The notes under the pieces were generated by a model. It ran no database searches, was not told the DNA's origin, and was given only the letters and a program-made list of their open reading frames with translations. The position numbers were made by a program, and so were the translations under genes. 64,000 nucleotides of DNA from Holothuria scabra. Lineage: Eukaryota; Echinodermata; Holothuroidea; Aspidochirotida; Holothuriidae. Every line of letters starts with the position of its first letter. Position 1 is the first letter of the stretch. Of the stretch, positions 55,998-64,000 are shown piece by piece. The stretch is from the NCBI GenBank assembly GCA_037179385.1, contig CM074180.1, positions 30,299,455 to 30,363,454 on the forward strand. The letters are read 5' to 3'.

Positions 55998-57200
55998 ATT
56001 AAAAAGAATAATAACATTAAAAATTAAAGAAAAATCTTGCTGCAAATCAAGGAGGAGATTGTTTACTTTTGTCAGTTGTAAGATTAAAAGCTAAATGACA
56101 AAAACTGAGAGTTTTGTAACCTTAAAAACAATTTTTTAATACTTGAAAATAATATTTTAAACTTTTTCTTTTAGTATGAATAGGCGGAAGGGCAAATTTA
56201 TACCTTTAACCTCTGTCAGTTAAGGCAATTTGTAATAAGTTAGCAAGGAAAAAATGCTACGTGATTTTAAAAACGTCATTTGAATCGATCAACTCTACTC
56301 TTATTATCTATCCACACAAATGTTTTCCACAGGATAAAAATATGTAATACGACCGGTGAAATAAGGAATTGTGTTGTGTGAGTTCGACGACTTCTTAACA
56401 AAACATCGTTAAAAGAGTATTGCCACGGGGAACAAAGGAAAAAAAGAAAAAGAAAAAAAACTTACATGATTTAAAGAGACAGCTTACATTCGCTCAAGTT
56501 ATGGTTAACTAGTTTTGCTAACTCAAACAGTGCATGGTATTGTTTTAACTTTATGCCACTTCAACCATAAATTTCATGAATTAATTAATTGGAATGCTTG
56601 ATTAAATATAAGAAGGAAAAAAAGACAATTCTGCTGTATCTTGTCTGAAAGTTCTCTTAAATAAGTGTCTGCAGGCTACGAAAAGGGGTTGTATCTGATC
56701 AGGGAGTAATTGCAATTAACTTATCTGATCTGATGGTACTTGATGTTTTTTGACTTTCGCATCACTTTTAATGTAAACAAAGGGAAATTATATGTTTATT
56801 ATATAAAAATGTTTTATTCCTCGTTTTAATTTACATGAAGTGGGTATTCCAACAAGATTAAGCAATCTCTCTTATTGTAGTCTTCATCTCAGTATATCGA
56901 CCTCGATCAACGAATTTAAACCTCTTCCTCAAAGTTCTGAACTTATAATGAAAGTATTCTCTCTGTAAAACAGACTTGGTTGGAAGATTGTCTTCCGTCG
57001 TGCTTTGTTAAATTGAAACAAACAAAGGAACTTTTTATTTTAGTACAGTTACACAGCGAATAATGTTTCCTGAATTCATTAAGGAGTTTTAAAATATTCC
57101 TAGTGATTCCACTCATGCAGCGCCTATTCGACATTTTATTTTGCACAATGATTTTAAGAGCTTAATTTTTAGTGGTGTCTCAAAAGTTTGTTCAATATTT
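55998..57200. other. AT-rich spacer
   Basis: The minus frame near 56943-57130 (…CMSGITRNILKLLNEFRKHY…) starts after AAATGTCGAATAG and reads protein-like, but has no convincing donor. Otherwise nothing recognised. Confidence 0.3.
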
Positions 57201-57205
57201 AAAAC

Positions 57206-57279
57206 CAATTTCACTTAACTGTTTATTTATGTCTTGACGGTTCAATTGGTTTGTTTCGCTACTCACTTCTTGCACCTTT
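57206..57279 (-). CDS. Possible exon, helical peptide
   Basis: After CTTATTTTCTTTGAAAG the minus frame reads KVQEVSSETNQLNRQDINK then QLSEI, ending GAAATTG|GTTTTA, a weak donor. The pattern would suit the first helices of a GAIN domain, and the strand agrees with the exons near 52 kb, but the phase (1) does not fit the next candidate (52492), so at least one exon is missing or one call is wrong. Confidence 0.22.
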
Positions 57280-57424
57280 CTTTCAAAGAAAATAAGGACA
57301 TTGATAATGTCATACGGATTCGAAAGACACCATAACGTTGGGAGGGAGAAATAATTACAGCTGTAGTTTAAATATGTTGCCTGTGAGCTGCCTTTGAGTT
57401 TCAAAAGTCGCTTCAGTCTAAAAC

Positions 57425-57545
57425 ATTTGGGTGGGTGCGCACTGTTCAAAAAGGTGTTTCTTGATTGGCTGTTTTCATTGTATTCTTTGTAAGGGTTAGT
57501 GGTTAGGGAGTAGGTTAGTGATAAGGGCTATCGTTATTCGTTACC
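57425..57545 (+). repeat. Repeat fragment, inverted partner at 60295-60415
   Basis: GCGCACTGTTCAAAAAGGTG, TTTCTTGATTGGCTGTTTTC and ATTCTTTGTAAGGGTTAG are matched by the reverse complement of 60295-60415 (GCGCATTGTTTAACAAGGAA, TTTCTTGATTGGCTATTATC). Together they form a 3-kb-spaced inverted pair. Confidence 0.6.
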
Positions 57546-58115
57546 CAGTTGAAGATTTCTTGTTTAACAGTGGTCATCACCCCAAATATTTTAATGTGTA
57601 ATTGTTTGAAAATGATAATGTCTGGCAAAAAACTTATGTGAAATTTTAAAGTACAACTGGCGGAAATATTCTTCTATATAATAATATCGATTCTCTATAT
57701 GTGGGCTAAGAAATTCTGTCACCTCCATATTCATCTTTCGAATACAAAAGAATCATTAAATAGTCCCTTTATCACCATAGCATATATTAAATCATGCACA
57801 ATCTATAAAACAGGAGGAAAAATGTTGACAACTTCTGTTCAATATTTCCGTATAAGCACCTTTTGGTTTTTAAGTACAAAAATTATTGCGTAAAAAAAAA
57901 TCTGATAAGAACATATCAATTTAGACCACAGTAGCCATTTTATCACCTTTTTTAATTCTTAAAACTTAGTAACTAACTTGATGCCGGCAATAAGAAATAT
58001 TCTGAATATTATTAAACTTCAATTAATTTGTAAAACGGTAATGACAAAAAAGATTGGAATTCGTAAAATTTGTGTCACAAATTCGTTGAAATTAGTTTAC
58101 CGAATTATTAAAGTC

Positions 58116-58230
58116 TTAGTAATCCTTAGTAAATTTTGTACACAGACAATTTAATAAGCTTAAAGAAGTCTTGTCATCCCCAAAGAGTTCTTTATAAGGA
58201 ATGGAAAATACAAGAAATATATCATTTCTC
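58116..58230 (-). CDS. Possible exon after a strong acceptor
   Basis: TTTTCTCTACATTTAACAG ends at 58231 on the minus strand, a near-ideal acceptor. The frame after it reads NDIFLVFSIPYKELFGDD and runs to a stop after 37 codons. The 3' border is open: it may be a terminal exon or continue through an unseen donor. Not recognised. Confidence 0.28.
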
Positions 58231-58926
58231 CTGTTAAATGTAGAGAAAAGATTGTACATGCAACAGTTGCGGTTCAAATAATTTAGTCTTTCTATAATGC
58301 ATTTTAAAAAAAGCATCTTTTTCAAACGAATTCAGTGTTAAGACATAGCCACCCCTAGTTTTGATGTTAATAAAATGATCAATTGAAAATAATATTTACT
58401 CTCCTTGTATTCCTTATAAGAACCATCCTCCATGACCAGGAATGGTACAGTCCAAATAAACGAAGACATTGACATGATCCTTCGAAACAAGTGGTATAAT
58501 GATAAATAAGAAGGGTACCTAATTGTAATTAATCAGACATCCAAAAGAAACCTCTTGTAATTGTTTTAATTTCAAGAATAAATTGAGTTCATCCTTTGCA
58601 AAAACGGTCTGCAACACTTTGAGACAGAATCAGGTTAATTATATTCAGTTTAAAATTTGGTTTATCGTTTTAAATTGGGCATTCGACGTGTTGGTATTTT
58701 GGCCTCTGGATGACACGGTATGTTTCTCTTTATAAAGAGAAAATTAGGATGTGTCTCTGTTGTTGCTCTTCCAACCACGAATTCTCTCTCTCTGTCAACC
58801 TCAAAAAAATATTTGCTTGTATATCTCGATAGGCCAATTAGAATGTATCCTTGTGCCTCGTTTACACTACGTGGGGTACCGACATGTGTCGACGTATGTT
58901 GTGCTTTATTTTTTAAAAGGCTCTAG

Positions 58927-59098
58927 AATCTGTATTAAACTTAATCTGTCAGAAGAAATGTTTACATCCAACAAAGAAATCAGCAGCAGGGACAATTTAA
59001 CAACCGGGTGGTACAGGCGAGAAGAACTAGTTTCTTTCTATGCATCAGCCTTCTGTGAGATCGACGCTGAATTCAGAAAGTGCAACCAAATCGTTTAA
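58927..59098 (+). CDS. Candidate terminal exon, unrecognised
   Basis: After TTTATTTTTTAAAAGGCTCTAG the plus frame reads ICIKLNLSEEMFTSNKEISS, then DNLTTGWYRREELVSFYASA and FCEIDAEFRKCNQIV, ending in TAA at 59096-59098. The peptide is well balanced (Trp, Cys, charged residues), unlike chance AT-rich frames. AATAAA follows at 59153-59158, at a normal distance for a 3' end. The frame also extends open upstream to 58751 without an ATG, so the acceptor is inferred. Confidence 0.42.
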
Positions 59099-59152
59099 GT
59101 TGAAATTTCAATATATTCAAGCATGACAAGCCCACTAGACTTCCAAATCTCA

Positions 59153-59158
59153 AATAAA
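59153..59158 (+). terminator. AATAAA polyadenylation word
   Basis: Lies 55 bp after the stop codon at 59096-59098. Frequent in AT-rich DNA, so only supportive. Confidence 0.3.
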
Positions 59159-59159
59159 T

Positions 59160-60100
59160 TGGGTACTCGACCGCCATTTTAGGGTTGTACGTGAGAACAA
59201 TCACTCAGAGATAATTGGTAGGTGGTGAGTTTAATCTAAAGTTAATTGAATGGAGTCATGCTAAGATGTAACACTATAGCTGCAGAAGATTAAATAGACA
59301 GTCTAGAAAATGTAACGTTTTTTCTACCAAAGAAAAAGCAACATTTGTCAGTGTAATGACCTCAAGAATTATGTAAACGACTTGTAGTAAGTACAATACG
59401 TTAACCTACATCAAATGTCATGAAAATTCACGGTTTAACTTCATATTACGGAAAGTTCGATTGTTTCACCGTTTTTGGTAGGCCTAATGTTTAAAAATCT
59501 TATTTTCGGATGTATTCAAATGTAATATTTCATAAATGTGCAGTAAAATCTAACGTATCGGCAAAACCTCAAAAGACAGAGAGTCATAACTAACATCTTC
59601 TTCATCCTTCTTAAAGCAGCCCTACAAATATTACATACTAAATAGATTCCCAACATGATTTCGCTGAAGAAAAAATGCGACATTATCTAAATTTTCACAT
59701 TATTAAGTAAAAAAGGGAAAATGATTTTGCTTTTCATCGTTAGACTCCAAGGGTAACAAGTTTTACAGTCAATATGTTTCAGTATCTTGGTAACAAATGG
59801 GAAAATGTCCTTTAGCAAGAGACTATCGAATTTTTGAAAATAAACGAGAATTTGAGTATTTTTAGGATAGATTTTACAAACATTGCCATCTGTCATCATC
59901 TAAGTGATATTTTTTCGTTATCTGTTGATGCTATATAGAGTTAAAAAACACACAAAAAATGCTTTCTTCAAGTTAATTTTTGCAACCGCAGTTGATTGAA
60001 CGGTGTTTTTGTTTTTCACTCCCTGCTTGTGTAGGACGAAACTCAACATCTGGCCTGTAAAGCATTAAAAATCCAATTTGTATTAACTAATCAAATAAAA
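59160..60100. other. AT-rich spacer
   Basis: No repeat family and no frame with convincing borders. Confidence 0.4.
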
Positions 60101-60101
60101 T

Positions 60102-60311
60102 TTGAGGTGTGCCTTGTTGGGAAATTCATATAAGTTCGATATAGTCTCGGACGTTAACTTGGACCACATTCGAGAAATGAGGTTTCTCAAGTCTTCATTC
60201 AATCAAAAAATCCCCTTGCGAAGCTCTTTTACGTTTTATAGATTTACAGGGGAACATGACAAGCTAAAGGGCCGATGCGTACTGTTCAGCAAAATTTTCC
60301 TTACTGGCTAA
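60102..60311 (+). CDS. Possible exon, unrecognised
   Basis: Plus frame …KFDIVSDVNLDHIREMRFLK… with a possible acceptor ATTCATATAAG before FDIV and a weak donor AAATGAG|GTTTCT. The 3' half overlaps the repeat fragment at 60295, so only the first half could be coding. Confidence 0.2.
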   Translation: MRCALLGNSYKFDIVSDVNLDHIREMRFLKSSFNQKIPLRSSFTFYRFTGEHDKLKGRCVLFSKIFLTG

Positions 60312-60415
60312 CGATAGGATTAATCCCTAATCCTAACAAAGAATTACAATCAATACAATGATAATAGCCAATCAAGAAATTCCTTGTTAAACAATGCGCA
60401 TGGGCCGAAACTAAT
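60295..60415 (-). repeat. Repeat fragment, inverted partner of 57425-57545
   Basis: See the shared words listed for the partner; this copy adds an extra TTGATTG near 60350. Confidence 0.6.
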
Positions 60416-60893
60416 TGTTAGTCATTCATGCATGGAAACGAATTTCTGATATTAAAGGTTGCTCCAGTAGTTTAAAGATTAAAATGAGAAAGTATATATC
60501 TAGCTGCTACTAATGGAATGACTTGAAAATTTTCAAACACTGGGAAATTAAGATTAAATAAAGGCGAGGACAAACGAATGATATAAGACTAAAACTTGAG
60601 AAAGTTGTTTACCATGTTATGATGGCAATGTACTTAAGTAGCTCGTAAATTTTGAAAAAAAAATGGGTATTGTCATGTCATGAATGGGGCAATTGTAAAC
60701 TCAGCTCGTTTATAAAATTTACTTTATTAAAACACGAACAGAGAAAGTCAGGCAGTAGTCTAAGCAAAGCAAGCTTGTGTTTTGATTTAAAGCCTATAGC
60801 CTCTAAAATTTGGGAAGGAAGAAGTTCGACGGAAGATAGGACAAGCTAATTGAACATTGCTTCATTTCTTTAATATGTCACTGAGGCCTACAG

Positions 60894-60907
60894 AGTATAT
60901 ATATAGA
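60894..60907 (+). promoter_or_regulatory. TATA-like word upstream of the 61105 ATG
   Basis: GTATATATATAGAT lies about 200 bp before the ATG at 61105. A second weaker word, GATATAAGAA, is at about 60968. Either could serve the small gene downstream; neither is proof. Confidence 0.22.
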
Positions 60908-61104
60908 TCACGTCACGACTACCAACAAATTTTCCTATTGGCCCTTCCCTAATAAAACGAAAGTGTGATATAAGAATACGTTACATTTCAAGCACTGCCT
61001 TTCACAGCAGGGTACCCGAGTTACATGTCCGGTCGGACAGGGGTCTCCGATGACATCGAATCATATTTAGCTGGTAACAGCTCAAAGTCAGCGGGGTACT
61101 CTCT

Positions 61105-61201
61105 ATGTTACTGAGGTACCAATTACTTAGAGCTGATGAGAATGAATTGGTCTTTGCAAAACAAGAAAGGTATGCCAGTAACGCTTTGTTGAATTCGATA
61201 A
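61105..61201 (+). CDS. Small two-exon gene, exon 1
   Basis: ATG at 61105 opens MLLRYQLLRADENELVFAKQ, then ERYASNALLNSI, and stops at TCGATAA|GTAAGT, a strong donor. An in-frame TAA lies upstream, so the ATG is either the start or follows an acceptor such as AAAGTCAG at 61090. The next exon (61850-61947) is in phase. Joined length is 64 codons. The product is a polar, helix-like small protein without a signal peptide or membrane segment; no family is recognised. Further 5' exons are possible. Confidence 0.45.
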
Positions 61202-61849
61202 GTAAGTTTTCTTTTTTTTATTTAATTGTGTAGTGATTCCACCCACAAGGCTCCGTCACAATAAGTAAAAAATAATTTTGTCGTTAAATTGTCATCGAAA
61301 TTGTAACAAAGTAAATTGTATTCCAATTTTTCTCTGTCAATTTTTGGCACTTTTCAGTCTTCCATTAACTCAATATTTCTCCTCCTTGACAGCATTTTAA
61401 TCTCAACTATAATGTCATACAAATTACAAGAGAGTCGATAAATTATTAATTTTCCACTTCTCGTTGCCAGAATATAATAGAAAGGTATGTTTGCGGTAAT
61501 TAGTTTAAACACTACTGTACTTACACACATTTTATTATATAAAAAAACAGGATTGTTAAACTTAACGAATTTTTGACCTTTGATATGAAAAGCAACATTT
61601 TTTCTAGCAAAAATAGAAAAACTTTAATTTCAGATTGGTATAAATGAACTTTTCTAATAAGATAACAAGATAAAAATACATTTTCTTGCAATTTCTGACT
61701 CCAATTTATTACTAGCAAAACGTGAAAGTTACAAACTCAATTGCATTTGTAACTCTGTGCTTCTTCCTTCTTCTCATAACCAACACTACATAATGTATCA
61801 GGGTTCTGAAACATGATAGCGTGTTTTAATTTCGTCTTTATTTTTTTAG

Positions 61850-61947
61850 GTAACCTGAGTCAAGAAATCCACGAGGATACTTCCAAAGATCCTGGATTTT
61901 CATCCATGCTTCAACTCTCTTTCTCTGCCTTCAAGGAGTTGGTCTAA
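61850..61947 (+). CDS. Small two-exon gene, exon 2 (terminal)
   Basis: TTTCGTCTTTATTTTTTTAG is an excellent acceptor ending at 61849. The frame set by exon 1 (one base carried over) continues as SNLSQEIHEDTSKDPGFSSM and LQLSFSAFKELV to TAA at 61945-61947; the other two frames hit stops early. AATAAA occurs about 120 bp later (near 62070). The intron is 648 bp. Joint evidence of acceptor, phase and stop makes this one of the better gene proposals in the window. Confidence 0.48.
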
Positions 61948-62169
61948 AAACCGCATAAATAACACTTTGTTTATCATCATCGGCATAAAAATAAACCTAA
62001 TGGATTTTTTTTCAATCATTGCTGACAGGCTGATGACATATTATTTAATAAGTTACTCAATATACGAAAATAAAGACGAAAAGTCCCATACAATGGAACA
62101 GTACACACCTCATTAATCATAACTTGTTCTAAAACACAAGTCATGACACATACCGTAGTTAATACTTAC

Positions 62170-62220
62170 CTACCACTCTACAGAAAAACTCATCCTCATG
62201 AACAGTAAAACTTTTAAATC
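62170..62220 (-). CDS. Candidate 51-bp internal exon
   Basis: Between GCATTTTGACAG and GTGGTAG|GTAAGT on the minus strand only one frame is open: GFKSFTVHEDEFFCRVV. Both borders are near consensus. It belongs to a gene opposite to the 61.1-61.9 kb gene, so the two would be convergent or overlapping. The peptide is not recognised. Confidence 0.38.
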   Translation of the reverse strand, partial: DLKVLLFMRMSFSVEW

Positions 62221-62456
62221 CTGTCAAAATGCTTTTTGTTAATATCGATCCTCAAACAGTCCGGATTTCTCTGTTTAATTTTAGTTTTATAGATAATATT
62301 TACAGTAACAGATGACAAAAAAATTTTCCTTACAAAACGTTCCTAAAATTCTAGTTATTTGGGGTTATGCTCTTTTATTAGAGAGATAGGGATACCTTCC
62401 TAACCAAAGTTTATGGAATTTCTATGTAAATTTTGATATTTTTTCCCATGTCAGGT

Positions 62457-62590
62457 TGGGAGGTCAAGGTGAGCGATGCTTGAGAAGAAGATGCAGTCAC
62501 CCTACTTTTGGATTGGGTTTAGTAGTGTACCATATTACACGAATGGCTCTCGAGATCAATGTGAAAATATATTTTCCCACAAAATTGTAA
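62457..62590 (+). CDS. Possible exon after a strong acceptor
   Basis: GATATTTTTTCCCATGTCAG ends at 62456. The frame after it reads LGGQGERCLRRRCSHPTFGL and goes on for 40 codons to a stop. GTCAAG|GTGAGC 14 bp in is also a consensus donor, so either a longer terminal exon or a 14-bp microexon is possible; both cannot be true. Not recognised. Confidence 0.25.
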
Positions 62591-64000
62591 AAAATAATGA
62601 AGAGTAATTCACTAGGTTACATTAAATATGTAATTTTTAAGTGCGGAAGTATTATGAGAGATACTTGGAAGAAAATATAAAGAAATTAGAAATCTTTAGC
62701 CGTTGTTTTAAAATTAGTTTGGGATGATACTTTATGTCCTGTACATGTAAAGAAGAAGTAAACATAAAATTAAAGAAAGAAAAAGTTTCATACATAACAG
62801 CGAGACAAAGGAGAAACAAATCCCAAAATTAACAAGGAGATTATGAAACCTGACTGAAAGTTTCAGAAACCTGTTTAAGAAGAATTTTAGGCTGCAAGCT
62901 AATTTATTGAACAAGGACAGATCGCTCTTTTTATGTTTCATGAAAAAGACATTGGATTTATTTCAACTTCTGAAAAAATCCGCTTCTTTAGAAAGATATT
63001 AATTAGAAGGACCATTTCTCATGCGCGTTTACGTTTTATGCCTGTGAATAAAAATCTGAATAATTTTCCTCCTATCGTACTATATACCTTCATGAACAAA
63101 AGCACGCAACACTTTGGCGGAATAGTGTATGCACGCATTACTATTGTATAATCAACCTGTTAATAGTTACAAAAGACATGAGATTTTTTGGGGGGGGTTT
63201 TGCCACTTCAAAAGTTCTGCAGTTGAAAGAATGAGTCCTACTTTTCCACTAATCTGCTACATTAATCGAATTTGCCCTAAGTCGGGGTTCGCCGCGGACC
63301 TAAATGTCCAAACGGCCGCGATCTTCCACAAATCTGAAAGGACAAAAGAAGCAAAACAAGCAACGAATAGATCACCGCCGGTCCACTACCCTATTCAATA
63401 TTGCCGTACCGTTAGGTGTTCTGAAACTGCAAAATTCACACGGGGAAAGAGTGTTTGTCTCATGTATTTTTTGTTAAGGATTGTAGCATTTATGTGATAA
63501 TATAACAATACGCGTCAGAGATCTTGCCCTTCAAAATGGAAAAATCCTTTGACTTACAAATGGCACAACATTTATGTGTATCACCGGTCTCGCACTTTAA
63601 TACTCGTATTAAAAAGGTCATATTCATCATTACTTTGTGACGTCATAAGTTTAAAGTCTTGTGGTGATTGGACTTAACACCTACAACCCAGCACGTAACA
63701 GACGAAATAAGCCACGCCGCTGTGAATATCATGAGAAATTATAGCACATGAGTAGGTAATTTGATTCATTTTAGTGTAAAATTTTAAATTAAGTTAACCT
63801 TGCTTGCATTTGACCAATAATTAATGCAATAAATGAACTTCGGATATTAACCTTTTCTCAATTGAACTTTTGCCACGCATTTTGCAATTGTCAGTCTAAA
63901 AATTATAGAAAGTAATAGCTGATAAAGTATCAGTTTTATTAACAAACTGTTATGTGAGTAGAATTTACTAAACAAAATAGAACTTAAAGAGAAAATGGAG
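62591..64000. other. Spacer with a GC-richer patch at 63230-63460
   Basis: The plus strand is open for 122 codons at 63129-63497 but starts without ATG and lacks splice-like borders. On the minus strand TTGCTTCTTTTGTCCTTTCAG ends at 63334, the best acceptor-like tract in the window, followed by ATTTGTGGAAGATCGCGGCC. An exon there of about 34 bp, ending at ACATTTAG|GTCCGC, can be proposed but not framed. AT-rich sequence follows to the window end. Confidence 0.3.

Noticed and set aside
63129..63497. 122-codon plus-strand frame as a gene
   Set aside because: No ATG start, a G homopolymer near the beginning and no donor or polyadenylation context.

Overview
This window is nuclear DNA of an animal. 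It is AT-rich, contains no long open reading frame, has no operon-like packing, and is filled with short interspersed repeats. The repeat types (tRNA-headed SINEs, TTAA-flanked MITEs, hAT-type elements with C/G homopolymer ends) and the frequent word TAGGCCTA suggest a marine deuterostome invertebrate, most likely an echinoderm and perhaps a sea cucumber. That placement rests on general resemblance, not on a marker gene, and is weak.

The best-supported content is mobile DNA. Three hAT-type non-autonomous elements have matching terminal inverted repeats and 8-bp target duplications (982-3270, 15303-17220, 23082-23877). The second sits inside a SINE whose uninterrupted form occurs elsewhere in the window. 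Two related families of about 250-320 bp TTAA MITEs (called A and B here) account for nine to ten copies, with a cluster at 29.77-31.09 kb in which an A and a B element share one TTAA. Other repeats are a second SINE-like family (7.7 and 32.7 kb), elements with CACTCT ends (10.6, 35.3, 50.0 kb), a 360-430 bp unit at 9.9 and 37.6 kb, a 480-bp inverted repeat at 9.1-9.5 kb, a 26-kb tandem duplication, and two tiny palindromic insertions at 35.2 and 36.4 kb. No intact transposase or reverse transcriptase was seen.

Protein-coding content is sparse and can only be proposed as exons, from open frame plus splice-like edges. The strongest proposals are: a Tyr/Pro/Gly-rich first coding exon on the minus strand (41441-41592) with a phase-compatible next exon at 38355-38440; a two-exon 64-codon frame on the plus strand (61105-61947) with upstream TATA and downstream AATAAA words; a plus terminal exon at 58927-59098 followed by AATAAA; minus exons at 28857-28938 and 62170-62220; and minus exons around 50.5-52.5 kb that resemble the GAIN domain and perhaps TM2-TM3 of an adhesion GPCR. 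None could be assigned to a named gene with certainty.

By region: 0-5 kb is repeats around a broken possible exon; 5-13 kb is decayed elements and AT-rich spacer; 13-24 kb is SINE/hAT nests; 24-32 kb is the MITE-rich zone with one good minus exon; 33-42 kb holds scattered exon candidates of at least one minus-strand gene; 42-50 kb is mostly spacer with one TATA-preceded frame; 50-64 kb has the fewest repeats and the most exon-like segments on both strands.
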